Source of the DNA: Chelydra serpentina
Taxonomy: Eukaryota > Chordata > Testudines > Chelydridae
Direction: 5' to 3'
DNA: 64,000 bases
Assembly (NCBI GenBank): GCA_037349315.1
Contig: JBAIAC010000059.1
Location: 17,826,501 to 17,890,500 of the forward strand
The translations under genes and the position numbers were made by a program. A model generated the notes under the pieces. The model ran no database searches. It had not been told where the DNA came from and saw only the letters and a list, made by a program, of their open reading frames with translations. Shown here piece by piece: positions 10,171 to 20,607 of the stretch. Within the stretch, counting starts at the first letter, position 1, and each line of letters opens with the position of its first letter.

Positions 10171-11125
10171 CGTCGAAGTTTCTCCACCGGCTCCTCTAGC
10201 GAGGTGCCCACTGTCCCGGATTGCAGGGGAAATGCCATCGGCATGAACACATGCTGACTAACAAAGTCTGGGAAAACTTGTGAGTGAAAATGTAGAGGTT
10301 AGGTTAAGACCCCTTTGAAAACTTGGACTTCAACAGACAGGAAGCTCTTGGTTCTGGAGATTTCATCTCAAAGGCCCATGAAGGAACTTAGTTTCAACTG
10401 CCTTGGAACAATAAAGGGCTGAATCACTCCTGCTGGGATTCTGAAGCTGTGGTTCCCTGGAAGCTAGGTATTTCAAACCTGGCATCACCTCCTCTGCCTA
10501 TTAGAATAGCCATAGGACCCTGAGTTCTAATCCTGCCTCTGTCACTGACACTCTTGTGACTTTGGGTATGTCACAGAACTCCTTTGTTATTGAACACCGG
10601 TGTGCGCAACGTTGTGCAAGATCCCACAGCTGACAAGTCCCTTCTCCCTGGGGCTTGCACTGTAATTAGCTCCTCAGTGCAGGTACAGTGTCTTCCTTTG
10701 TGGCTTACACAGCACTGAGCGCACAAATGGCCAGAGTTGGAATTGTAACAGAACTGCAATGGGATGTGCTGGCATGAAGTTCTGCCCTCCTCCCTCTCAT
10801 TCTGATCAAGGATAGTCTGTCCTTGGGCCCTCCTCCCCATCTATCTCCCACTCTGCCTTTCCTTCTGCCTCTCCCTCCCGGCCCTACCCTTTCACTGTGA
10901 CAGGCATCATGAGGTGCTTCAGTGTGGGTGGAATGCCAAGATCCATGCTCCTTCGCTAGCCTGCTTCCTGTCTTCAGGAGCCTTACCTTCTGTGGGTCTC
11001 CTTGCATATGTCTGAGACAGCAGAAAGAGGATCCCCACTAATGGAGGGAACAAAAAGAACGTAAAGGGAAGGGAGGCCCAGATAGCCCCAGAGAGCTGGA
11101 AACTGCTGAGGAACTCCCTTGGCCC
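10171..11125. other. mostly unassigned; short MIR-like fragment at 10515-10580
   Basis: At 10515-10580 the string gagttctaatcctgcctctg followed by gtgactttgggtatgtcaca matches the B-box to core part of the MIR-like SINE, plus orientation. The rest is unrecognised. Confidence 0.45.
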
Positions 11126-11778
11126 CAGCACATTGGACAGTGGGGAGAGTAATAGAAATGGGATGAAACGTAATAGTGCAAAGTGCAGGGTCATGCATTC
11201 AGGGTCTAACAACAAGAATTTTTCCTATAAGATGGGGACTTACCAGTTGGAAGCAACAGAGGAGGAGAAAGACCTGGGTGTTTTGGCTGATCTCAGGACG
11301 ACTATGAACTGTTAATGTGATGCGATTGTGAAAAGGGCTAATGGAGTCCTAGGATGCAGCAGGTAAGGAATTTCCAGAAGAGATAGGGAAGTGTTAGTAG
11401 CATTATACTATAGCAAATCCTTTCCCATGTGTCTGGCTGGTGGGTCTTGCCCACATGCTCAGGGTCTAACGGATCGCTATATTTGTCATGAGGAAGGAAT
11501 TTCCCCCCCGGATCAGACTGGCAGAGACCTAAGGGCTTTTTCGCCTTCCTCTGCAGCATGGGGTGTGGGTCACTTGCAGGTTTAAACTAGAGTAATGGTG
11601 AAATCTCTGTCACTTGAAGTCTTCAAACCATGATTTGAGGACTGCAGTCACTCAGCCAGAGGAGAGAGGTCAATTACTGGAGTGGATGGGTGAAGTTCTG
11701 TGGCCTGTATTGTGCAGGAAGTCAGACTAGATGATCACGATGGTCCCTTCTGACCTTAAGGTCTAGGAGTCTGTGGGA
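11126..11778 (+). mobile_element. CR1 LINE, 3' part with internal deletion
   Basis: The first part, in the frame 11133-11315, encodes a segment like the CR1 reverse-transcriptase C-terminal region: KCRVMHSG, then YQLEATEEEKDLGVLAD. After about 11410 it jumps to the 3' untranslated region (gtggcttgcccacatgctca-type start near 11440, ttttcgccttcctctgcagc, gatttgaggactgcagtca, cagactagatgatcacgatg). The thumb/connection coding region is missing. Stops and frameshifts make it non-functional. It ends with the CR1 tail at about 11778. Confidence 0.88.
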
Positions 11779-12438
11779 GTCACTTAATAACACCCACCCC
11801 TCACCTGACTCCACGGAGACAAGTAGTCATGAGACCAGGGGGAAGATGGAGGGGAGGGAAGTGAATGGTGCTCCACAATGTCCCAGACCTCAATGAGAGG
11901 AACTGTTGGGTGGGAGTGCAGAAAGGAACAAGGAGACCCGTCCCTTATGGCGGACTCTGGCAGTCCTTCTCCCTTCCGCTTCCATCAGTTATTATTTTAT
12001 TAACAATAAATAAGGAACAAGGAAGTTCCTAATCCACTCATCTGAAAATGCAGGGAACAAAAGCAGGAACCTCAGTGAAATTAGTTCTCCTTGCAAAATC
12101 TTCCTCCGGAGGAAAGGACTCCCCTCCCTCCTGCTTAACCCAGTTGATCTAATAAAGGTGGTGCAGAACTGTACTGGTAATAGGCTCAGTTCTACCATCC
12201 TTAATCATGTTGACTAGTACCTTACTTGTCAAGCAATCCCAGAGTAAGTTACTACTCAGTGTGAGCAGGGAGGGCCCTAAATTTGGGGATTCTTTGTGCT
12301 GGCCTCATAAATTGTCAAGTAAGGGGGTTAGAGTCTCTCAGCAGTCACACTGTATTCACATTAGGCATGTTAATGAGTGGAACAATTTACAATATAGAGA
12401 GCTCAGGAGGAGAGAGAGAGACCAGCCATAGGAGAAAC
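11779..12438. other. unassigned DNA
   Basis: Nothing confidently recognised. The string catgttaatgagtggaacaa (12366-12385) recalls the end of a LINE ORF2 but is too short to call. A short (GA)n lies at 12408-12421. Confidence 0.35.
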
Positions 12439-12502
12439 CTGCCCCCATGGAAGTCAATGGCAAAACTCCCATTGTGATTCCAATGAAGCCAGGATTTCAC
12501 CC
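12439..12502. mobile_element. foldback element fragment (AAGTCAATGG family)
   Basis: Contains cccatggaagtcaatgg, aaactcccattg and ccaggatttcaccc. These read as two imperfect inverted arms around a short centre. The family is repeated at 19478, 36975 and 56820. Confidence 0.6.
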
Positions 12503-12599
12503 AGACTCTTCCACTGGCCCTTATCTTCTCTGATGGGTAGGTATAGCTGAAGTAGTGGCCACTAAGAAAGGGGAGGGGTGAAGGAGAAACACAGGCAAA

Positions 12600-12860
12600 T
12601 GTCCCCTACATTTTAAGATTCTTGCTTAATGAGCACATTCGCTCAGCGCGGCAACTTGTGCCATATCAGTAATCTTATCAGGCTTGGCCTGCCTTTGCCA
12701 CCTGCAATCAAAGATATCAGGCGGGTCATAAACTAGTTTGTTTTAAGTTCCTCTGCACTAAAGAGGAGAACAAGTTTCAAAGTGAACTTATTGTTTTATT
12801 TTTGTCATAAAAAAGGAATAAAACATGACCGGCTCCCTTTATGATTCAGTGATTGTGCAC
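12600..12860. promoter_or_regulatory. candidate non-coding regulatory element
   Basis: Repeat-free stretch with three TTTATGA-type sites (GTCATAAA at 12726 and 12804, TTTATGAT near 12839), a TCF/LEF-like AATCAAAG near 12706 and GATA-type words. Clustering of CDX/posterior-HOX-like sites suggests an enhancer, but conservation has not been tested. Confidence 0.25.
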
Positions 12861-14310
12861 GTTTCCTGTTGGGAAGCCGTGGTGCCCTGCTCTCCGCTGC
12901 AAAGGCTGAAGCAGTCGGCACTAGCACTGCTCTGGGCATGTGTCTAGTGACTTCTGAGCCACTGATGCTTCCATGAAGCCTCTTGGGGAGAATTCACCTT
13001 GCTTTCATTCCCTCGTGAGGAGGTGAAATGGATTTTCATGGGCCGCAGGGCTAAGAAGGGTTTCCAAAGAGTCACAGCAGCTGCTAGAAAAAGTAAGCAC
13101 AAGTTCTATGCAGTAGCACTCACCTTTTCAAGCGTGTTTTATAGTCTATATATTGGTTAACTGCCCTCTGTTCTGATTCATAGAAAGTTAGGGCCAGGTT
13201 CGGATACTCATACTCAGAGTGAATAGTACCTGCTCCAAAATGGTTTCATAGGGTAGCAGACTCTGGCCCGTATTGCACATCTAAAAATTCCAAAGCATAA
13301 CCACGCTTAATTACACACTGCTTAAAGCATAGCACACTATTGTGTGTCTAGGCACCAGGGACCAGGTACAAAATACTAAACTGGTACAATTTTCATTATT
13401 TAACAAAAACAACAAAAACAGATGTGAGTCAAGTTTTTTAAAAATACATAGTAACTAAGATATTCTGTATTCTAAAGTAACTTCAGCCAATTTTGTAATA
13501 CTTTATATAGATACAGAGTTTGTTTCTTAAAGGGGCTTTGAGCTAACGCTTTTTTGGTGGGTACATTTTTTTAAATGGTGGATGCCTGAAGTGGGTCAGA
13601 GGGCTGAAATATTATAAGTTGCAGGGAAGATGGATTAGTGGGCAGAGCGCAGGTGACATGATCAGAGTTATATGATACGTGCAATTTATCACATGGTTCT
13701 GCTATTTTACCCATGCATATCACCCCCACCTATCCACGTGTATGAGTGTATATTTACACACACATGACTATATATTTTCCAATAGATTTTAAATATGTGC
13801 AAAATATACTTTATACAACAAAGCAGCAATTAACAGAATAATATAGATAGTTTTATTACACCTCTCACAAACCAAATTTTGGCCCAGGTGGCATGAAATC
13901 TGTAATTTTAATTCTCAATGTCTAATCTTCCCCACCACACCAAATGCCAAACTATACTTCTTAGGCCTAGGCTGAAGATACTCCCATTTCATTACTCTTG
14001 GGAAAGCTAGCTTTATCAGGGATCACTCTCTTTTGCCATTGGAAAAGATAAGACCCTCTCCCCCTTTAAAGGGGATGGAAGCAGGAGATTGTCCCATCTG
14101 TCATCATGACTAAGATCACCCTTTCAGGGAACAAGAACCTGGAGGAATTATTTCCCTCCAAGGAGCTGCTACAAGACCTAACTGGGGCCAAACCAAAATC
14201 CAGGATCCGGACTGGAACATTGGTGACCTATTTCTGTAATGGACTGAACCTAACACTTGCGGGAGTATAGGCGGAGCATGGTCACTGAGTATTGTATGTT
14301 CCATTCCATG
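12861..14310. other. unassigned DNA with a foldback fragment
   Basis: At 13189-13275 gggccaggttcggatact and actctggcccgtatt face each other as decayed foldback arms of the type seen at 35104. The rest, AT-rich from 13380 to 13960, is unrecognised. Confidence 0.4.
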
Positions 14311-14440
14311 CATCCGATGAAGTGGGTTCTTAACCCACGAAAGCTTATGCTGAAATAAATTTGTTAGTCTCTAAGGTGCCACAAGTATTTTTCTTATATT
14401 CTTTTTGCTGACACAGACTAACATGGCTACTACATTGAAA
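14311..14440 (+). mobile_element. Penelope-like retroelement tail (probable)
   Basis: Contains gatgaagtgggttcttaacc, cacgaaagcttatgc, aataaatttgttagtctcta and aggtgccacaagtatt, then cacagactaacatggctact. I know this as a widespread amniote dispersed repeat. Assignment to Penelope-like elements is inference, supported by the hammerhead-like core at its 5' end. Upstream coding sequence is not recognisable, so it is a 3' fragment. Confidence 0.55.
14314..14350 (+). ncRNA. hammerhead-ribozyme-like core (decayed)
   Basis: CCGATGA (14314-14320) is followed by a perfect 7-bp stem, GTGGGTT (14322-14328) with AACCCAC (14332-14338). GAAA follows directly (14339-14342), then a short GC-TTAT-GC stem-loop. 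This is the order of the hammerhead conserved boxes CUGANGA, stem II and GAAA, followed by stem III. Three flaws suggest an inactive relic: the second core base is C where U is expected, the cleavage-site position reads U-G where U-H is required, and no convincing stem I is seen. Penelope-like elements are known to carry minimal hammerheads. Confidence 0.4.
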
Positions 14441-15227
14441 TCTGCAGAGGTTCAGCATTTCTGGACAAAATAACTCAGAAGGTCTGTTCAAAATAATGTG
14501 GCTGAGTTCAGAGCTTCATCCTGCTCCTATCCATCCACTCTAGGGGATCTAGTATGAGCAGCAGTACTAGCGTGTGTAGGTCTCATTCTATGCAGTCACT
14601 CTACAGAACCACAAGAGGAAGGGGCAGTTCCCTGCCTGATTTTCTACCCCAGTGCAAGACAGAGCCCAGTCTGGCTTTTCACCTTCTATTATATTGACAG
14701 CTCTGTTTTGCTCAGGCTCATGGCATTCTTTATCCTTCCAGTATGCAAGTGAATTCTTTCTTTGCTTTGCAATCAACTTTTACGACTACCTGTGTACTCA
14801 TTTCAGAGCTAAGGATCCCTGCACTTGGCTTCAGCTATCGTGCCATGCTAGGCTGGGCAAGAGATGAGGATTGAAATGTCCCTGCACAAGAGCCCACCTT
14901 AGCAAGCCTTTTACCACTTGGGATAATAACTGTAGGGTTTGGATTCTCTCTGGAAGAGGAATGGGCTTCCCTGTGATGGGATCAACATTTTTCAAGGGGG
15001 GAAGGAAAGGAACTATGAGGAGTTTCATGTACCACTCGTGTGTAGGGTGGGGAGAGGGAGGCTGTTGAGTGCACACTCAAATGGTTATTTTAGTTTTACA
15101 CTCAGACAAGTAGCCTGGACACATACGGACACTTTACAGGTGCTCACACAGATATACCCAGAACAAAAGCGCAGAATACAGCACACACAGATTTATTCAC
15201 ATGCACAATGTCTCTATCTAGCTATGG
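14441..15227. other. unassigned DNA
   Basis: Nothing recognised up to 15060. From about 15100 it becomes CA-rich. Confidence 0.4.
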
Positions 15228-15662
15228 CACTTATATGCTCTCCATTGCCACACTATCGTGGCACCTCACCAGGGCCAGCTCCAGGCACCAGACGACAAAG
15301 CACGTGCCTGGGGCGGCGCCTTGTAAGGGGCGCCAGTCCGGATATTCTTGGGGCATCCGGAGGTTTTTAGTTTTTGCGTCGGCAGTTCCGCGGCGGCCGT
15401 TTTTTTTCTTTTTGCTTCAGCAGTTCGGTGGCGGTCATTTTTTTGTTGTTGTTTGCTTGGGGTGGCCAAAAAGCTGGAACCGGCCCTGCACCTCATAAGT
15501 TTACTTATCCTCACGACACCCAGGGCAATAGAGCAGTGCTATAATCCTCATTTTACAGATGGGGAACAGAGGCTCAGAGAAACAAACTTTGTGATAGAGC
15601 AAGAACTTGAACCCAGGTCTTCCAAGTTCCAGGCACGGGACCTCAACTACTGGATCATGTGT
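15228..15662 (-). mobile_element. MIR-like SINE interrupted by a hAT element
   Basis: The left piece (15228-15269) and right piece (15489-15662) join into one SINE. The piece before the insert ends in gcacctcac. The piece after it continues ttatcctcacgacaccca, tttacagatggggaacagag and acttgaacccaggtcttcca, ending in a tRNA-like head. The SINE inside CR1 at 41254 shows the same order without an insertion. Confidence 0.8.
15270..15488. mobile_element. hAT-type non-autonomous element, 219 bp
   Basis: Ends are CAGGGCCAGCTC and GAACCGGCCCTG (inverted). Flanks are CACCTCAC (15262-15269) and CACCTCAT (15489-15496), a 7/8 match to an 8-bp target duplication, the hAT hallmark. It shares an internal cacgtgcctggggcggc block with the 54080-54601 copy in opposite orientation. 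It has no coding capacity. Confidence 0.87.
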
Positions 15663-16030
15663 CCTCTTTGTATATGCTTATGTGCTCAGAGTACCGAACA
15701 TGCGTACATGCTCACTGACACGTATGCATGCAGAGTCATAGTTTAACACACACTCACGCCTATGTAACTAACACACACATGCACCAAACAAGGATATGTA
15801 AACACTAGTTATGGGCCTCAACCATAACCTCGGATCCAAGTACCTCACATTTTAGAGCTGTGGATAAAAGTTTTGCCTCTCAGGACCATCTGTAACAAGC
15901 ACTCATGCATGAAGTTGGAACAGACACATATGCTCATAAGCTCATATACCCACAGCTAACACAAGCACTCACCTACAGACAAATGCACACCGACAGCAGA
16001 AGCTTCATAGCACCAGTTCTGATGAAAATG
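15663..16030 (+). repeat. degenerate CA-rich tract
   Basis: Repeated cacacacatgcacc, actcatgc and tcacc-type words over about 350 bases, like 1030-1400. A similar CA-rich tract lies before the SINE (15100-15220), so the SINE probably landed inside an older simple repeat. Confidence 0.5.
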
Positions 16031-18146
16031 AGACACAAAAATGTGAGGCTTTAAGGGTTGTTTTTCCCCCCTCTCCCTTGCTGAGCCATAAAGGAGCTGG
16101 TTTGCTGCAGGCTTAGCTTATTCAGAATCTGTCACCTCCCCAGCCCTACCCTGCACTTTTAAACAGGACAAACAGGTTATGACATTAAAGTTTCAAAACC
16201 TGGGGGGTTCCTAATAGAGGAGAGGTTAATGCAGGGGCACTTTAGGCCTCCAGAGAAGGGGAGTGAATGTTTTCACATTTGATATAGACAGAATTTCTCC
16301 AGATCTGGGAAAGCAGCTGGCTCGGGAAGGAAGCCTTTTCTCCACCCTCCTCCTCTCTCAAACTTGGAGAAATTTTGTATCTTGGCAGCCACAAGGTTCA
16401 TTATTCATGGCAACCTGTAGCCAGATCTGAAGTCTCATTGCCCCAGGCCATGTTTCTCTGCTACCACAACCTGAATGATTTGGGCTGGGTTTTAATCCAG
16501 GTTCAGAATGGATGGCTTTGAGTGAACAAAAATCCTCACGTTCGTGCCAGATTTCATACTGAGTGCAACAGAATCCACACAGGCCAGCTTGTCAGTGTCA
16601 GGAACCACACCCCCTGCCTCCGAGCACAGTGAAAACATACATATGAGATCCCAAAGGTCGTGATTTACACTCTTAGCCTGAGTGTGCCGTTAGATGAATG
16701 CACAGATAGCCCTGACCATAGTGTATGTACCAAATTTCCAGCACCATATTAGGATTCACACCACAAGACGTTAGTGCCAGGACTCTCCTTCCAACCTAAT
16801 GGGCACATCTGTAACAAGGCTATGCAAGCACAATGAAGCGTTATGTGTGCCTGTGTTGGTGGGAAAGGAAGTAAATGGGAGAGGTATGTTGCCCAGGACT
16901 TGGAGAAATCACTGATGCTGAAGCAGAGGTTCAGTGGGTGTGGAGGAAGTTGGTCTGCCCTGTGGGGTAGGTAGGAATGTACTCTGTATGATTAACTTCT
17001 TCTGTGTGCTGCACCTTTACATTTCTAGGAGCCTGCTGCCTGCAGAAGAGAGCTCTTTTGTTCTTAAAGTAACTACATCCTGTTACAAAGAGACACACAT
17101 ACACACTAAGAGAGAGGCCTGTCTTGGAGACTTTACTTTCGTTCTTTCTTGTATTTTTTCCTTACTCTAAAATAAAAGTCATTTTCGACTGAAGGCAGGA
17201 GCACCAAAACCTACACGGAACTTTTAAACAAAGAAAGTTTTAAGAGGAAGACAAGCCATGGCAGTATTCAAGAAGCAGTATTCTAGTCCCCTCAAACTGT
17301 TGCACTGTTCCTGTCCCCAACACTGGGTAGTGGGCATTTCACTGGGCATGTCTGAAGCACACGCCACACTCTGACAATCCAAGGCCAGCAGAACAGCCTG
17401 GGATGTGGACCTGAGGATCTGGCTCATAGACAAGGAGCAGGCGCAAATGCAATTCAAAATCACTGTCTTCCCTGCTTCTTCCCACACGTATGCACACCTG
17501 CATGTCTCTCACTTACTCTGTTTAGCTATCTCCCAATGAGAATAGCTCTGTGTTCGTGAATCAAATTTGCTCTCAACCTAGTTCAGGGGCTCTGAACCCA
17601 ATTGGTTCTGTTATTTGCAGCCAACGGTCTTGGGCCTGGCTGGATGAGAGTAATGCACGAAGGCCCTCAGTGTCTGAGAACAGGCTGAAGCTGTGAGAGA
17701 CTGAAAAGTATGAGGAACTTGGAAACTTTACAGCTTGTTTTTCTGTCTCTTCCCAAGAAGTAGAGTCAAGATGCAACTTTATACTATGGAATAATAGAGC
17801 TTTAATAGTTACCAGCCGAGACAATCAAGTTGAGGAGGCAAGTGGGGGAAGCCACTTCAAGTATGTATTTATGTTTAGTACTTTACGCAGCAATGCAGAG
17901 TGTGTGGAATCCAGTTCAGGCAGCTAAAATAAAGTAAAAGCCATTAAGGGAGTTCTCTGCAATCGCTGCTCTACACTAGGTGAAAAATCATTACCTAAGC
18001 ATGTCTATATTAGTCTTAACCAGTGCAGAGCAAAATGCAAAATGTTTTCAGTGTGGGTTTGTATAGGACAAATGTAACCTACCATTGTGCATTGTACTCC
18101 ACAGCTCCATGTCTGAGCCAGAGGGGGTAGCTAACTAGTAATGGTC
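16031..18146. other. unassigned single-copy DNA
   Basis: The longest repeat-free stretch of the first third. No gene is recognised. The part at 16040-16270 (taaaggagctggtttgctgc and neighbours) has balanced complexity and could be a conserved non-coding element, but nothing in the sequence proves it. Confidence 0.4.
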
Positions 18147-18154
18147 CCTGTTAA

Positions 18155-18763
18155 CAGGGCCAGTGCAAGGAAGTTTCGCGCCCTAAGCAAAACTTCCTTG
18201 CACCAGCCCTGCGCTCCCACCCCAGCTAACGTCGCCCCCCCAAGCCAGCCCCCGCCTGCCCGCAGGAGCTCAGCCCCCCTGCCCATGGGCTGCGAGAGCT
18301 CAGCCCCCCTGCCCGCGTGAGCTGAGCGGGGAGCCCGGAGGCAGGGGGACAGCTCGCCATGGCTGCCTCCTGCCTCCCGGCTCAGCAGCTGAGTGGGGAG
18401 GCAGCAGGGCGGCTAGCCGCGGCTGCCTCCTGTCTCCCGGCTCAGTGGCTGAGCGGGGAGGCAGCGGGGCGGCTAGCCGCGGCTGCCTCCTGTCTCCCGG
18501 CTCAGTGGCTGAGCGGGGAGGCAGGGGGGTGGCTCGCCATGGCTGCCTCCCGGCTTCCTGCTCAGTGGCTGAGCAGGAAGGCAGCGGGGCGGCTTGCTGC
18601 GGCTGCCCTGCCAAGCAGGGAGCCAGGAGGCAGCTTGCCGCAGCTGCCTCCCGGCTCCACGCTCAGCAGGGGGGCGGCTCGTCGCGGCTGCCTCCCGCCA
18701 CCCCCCAAAATCCTGGCACCCTAGGTGACCACCTAGGGTCGCCTAGTGATAGCGCCAGCCCTG
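18155..18763 (-). mobile_element. hAT-type non-autonomous element with internal minisatellite, 609 bp
   Basis: Termini are CAGGGCCAGTGC and GCGCCAGCCCTG, inverted with two mismatches in 12. Flanks CCTGTTAA at 18147-18154 and 18764-18771 are an identical 8-bp target duplication. One end is a 57-bp hairpin (18155-18211) with nearly complementary arms built on GTGCAAGGAAGTTT. The other end carries the gtgaccacctagggtcgcct block found at the start of 32727-33222. The interior is a GC-rich 60-bp minisatellite. Strand is arbitrary, set opposite to 32727-33222. No transposase frame. Confidence 0.93.
18301..18690 (+). repeat. 60-bp GC-rich minisatellite
   Basis: Four full units at 18361, 18421, 18481 and 18541, exact 60-bp period, plus partial units on both sides. 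Each contains ggctgcctcc, cccggctcagtggctgagcg and gaggcagcggggcgg variants. Because 60 is divisible by 3 the reading frames stay open (for example 18359-18724), giving a repeated AASCLPAQWLSGEAAGRLAA-type peptide that is almost certainly not real protein. Confidence 0.95.
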
Positions 18764-18785
18764 CCTGTTAATTAACTCAATCCTT

Positions 18786-18832
18786 TAGCTCAAATGATAG
18801 CGGTTTGTGCTCATATTGCCAGGTTCAAATCC
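18786..18832 (+). promoter_or_regulatory. tRNA-like pol III promoter remnant
   Basis: TAGCTCAAATGATAG (18786-18800) resembles an A box and GGTTCAAATCC (18822-18832) a B box, at tRNA-like spacing. There is no cloverleaf with an acceptor stem, so it is probably the head of an unnamed SINE. Confidence 0.4.
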
Positions 18833-18859
18833 AGCGGTCGGCCTACAAGGGATGCTCCT

Positions 18860-19112
18860 AGAGCTGGTCAGAAATGATTTTTTCCTCTTGTGGAAAATTT
18901 TGATGAAAATGTAAAAAAAAAAAAAAAAAGTTCATGGCAAATTTCAACTTTTTGTTTAAAAAAAAAGATCAAAACCCCCAAATAAAGTATTTCTCTTGAA
19001 AACAGCAATAATTCCATTCGGAAATGCCACCACAATGCCTCCTGGCAGTTGTATTTTGTTTAGTTTTTCCATCAAAAAACAGTTTCAATGCAAATGTTTT
19101 TGACTAGCCTTA
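18860..19112. mobile_element. AT-rich terminal-inverted-repeat element
   Basis: Left end agctggtcagaaatgatttt and right end tttttgactagcc are imperfect inverted copies. The interior has A17 at 18913-18929 and many gaaaattttga words. No clear target duplication is seen. Related material lies at 9900-10170 and 51380-51455. Confidence 0.5.
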
Positions 19113-19162
19113 GCTGCTCAACATTTTTGATGGTTATCTGAACATGAGCTGTATCTTTCTAG

Positions 19163-19415
19163 AGCAGAGGTTCTCAAATGGTGGTCCGCGGGGAGAGAGG
19201 GCACATCCATCGCATTAGAAAGGTAAGACTACTGGTATTAAAATATGAGTTGGGTGCTTTTATTTGTAGAACAAAAATCTTTAATTATTCAGTTTTTTTT
19301 AATATAGCGCTTTTATCCAAAGCGCTTGACAACAGTTAGCTAACGGTACAAACAACATTTGGAAAGATCATTAAGTGGTCCGCAGAGATCCACAGCAATG
19401 TTCAAGTTCAAGTGG
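19163..19415 (+). mobile_element. hAT-like remnant
   Basis: Begins CAGAGGTTCTCAAATGGTGG, resembling the CAGTGGTTCTCAAAC-type hAT terminus seen at 46032. It continues with ggtccgcgg words and ends around attaagtggtccgcagagat. The right terminus and target duplication are not identifiable. Confidence 0.5.
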
Positions 19416-19477
19416 TCTTCAGGGTTGATGAGCTCTCCCTGAATCCATATAAGGAGAAGAAGGGACTCAGGGAACGT

Positions 19478-19557
19478 GGGGTGAAATTCTGGCACCATTG
19501 TAGTCAAAGGAACTTTTGCCACTGACGTCAGTGGGACCCTGGAGTCAAGTCCTGGTT
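19478..19557. mobile_element. foldback element fragment (AAGTCAATGG family)
   Basis: Arms ggggtgaaattctggcacca and tgacgtcagtgggaccctgg surround a short centre, as in 36975 and 56820. The copy is diverged. Confidence 0.5.
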
Positions 19558-19707
19558 CTATCACTGGATCAGTGTGCAATTCTCAGCAAATCATTTTACT
19601 TATCTAAGCTTTAGTTTTGCTGTGTGGCCAGTGGTTCAAATATTAGTTCATATTATAGTCAGAATCTGTTCAGCCATTCTCATGTCAAAGTCTATCTGCT
19701 CCCATCA

Positions 19708-20001
19708 GGGTATGTCTACACTACCTGCTGGATCGGTGGGTAACAATCGATCTTTCGGGGGTCGATTTATCGCATCTAGTCTAGACGCGCTACATCAATC
19801 CCCGAACGCTCTGCCATCGACTCCTGTACTCCACTGCCACGAGAGGTGCAGGCGGAGTCAACGGGGGAGTGGCAGCAGTCGACTCAGAGCCGTGAAGACA
19901 CCACGGTAAGTCGACCTCAATACGTCGACTTTAGCTGCGCTATTCCCGTAGCTGAAGTTGCGTATTTTAGGTCGATTCCCCTCCCTAGTGTAGACCAGGG
20001 C
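19708..20001. mobile_element. Harbinger-like foldback element, 294 bp
   Basis: Starts GGGTATGTCTACACTAC and ends CTAGTGTAGACCAGGGC (inverted). It is flanked by TCA on both sides (19705-19707, 20002-20004). The interior is rich in tcgac/gtcgac words and CpG, unlike its surroundings. Short 3-bp flanking repeats fit PIF/Harbinger, although the typical target is TWA. Confidence 0.7.
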
Positions 20002-20004
20002 TCA

Positions 20005-20599
20005 TAGAGAGGCTAAACTGTCTAGTACAGAATGCGCTCTCCTATGTACTTTAACCATTGATGCTGTACATACAAACCCAGATGACATCAGCTAGCCATA
20101 TATATACACATGGCACTGGGAATAAAACTCATGACTCTGGGCTGCAAAAACAAGCTCTGTGTGGTAATCATAATCAGCAACTTCATCTGTTCGATTAGCA
20201 TGTCATAAACACACACTCAGGTCTACATGGCTTTGGGAGTGGAATTGACCTTTGTGTGACTCAGTTTCCCTAGCCATATAATACTTCTCTGCCTCACGGC
20301 ACCAGACAACAAGGACTATACCTCTTGGGCAGTTTGAGAGTTTCAGAGGAGTCAGGAAAAAAATGTCAGGCAGGCCCAGGGAATGGAGGCTAGGTGTTAC
20401 AATAAGCATATCTCTGTAGTAGGTTTTATTTGCTTTAGGGCACAAGGTGTGGACTCATTCTCATGCCAGCTCAGATGCCAGTAAAGGGGCATAAGTCCAA
20501 ACTTGTACCCAAATGCTAGAATGAAAATGAAAAGTTTCAGGATTAACAGTCGAGCTGCCAAATGGGAAAAAACAACCCTCCCGCATTTGGAATATTCCA
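20005..20599. other. unassigned DNA
   Basis: Nothing recognised. Confidence 0.4.
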
Positions 20600-20607
20600 T
20601 ACAAAAG

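Noticed and set aside
12207..12431. CR1 ORF2 C-terminal fragment (HVNEWNNL-like words)
   Set aside because: The match is eight residues at most, and the DNA does not align to the CR1 copies in this window.
18155..18763. CpG-island promoter
   Set aside because: GC and CpG richness is confined to a transposon with an 8-bp target duplication. The same applies to 32727-33222 and 54080-54601.
18300..18771. Overlapping repeat-peptide frames on both strands
   Set aside because: Produced by the 60-bp minisatellite inside a transposon.
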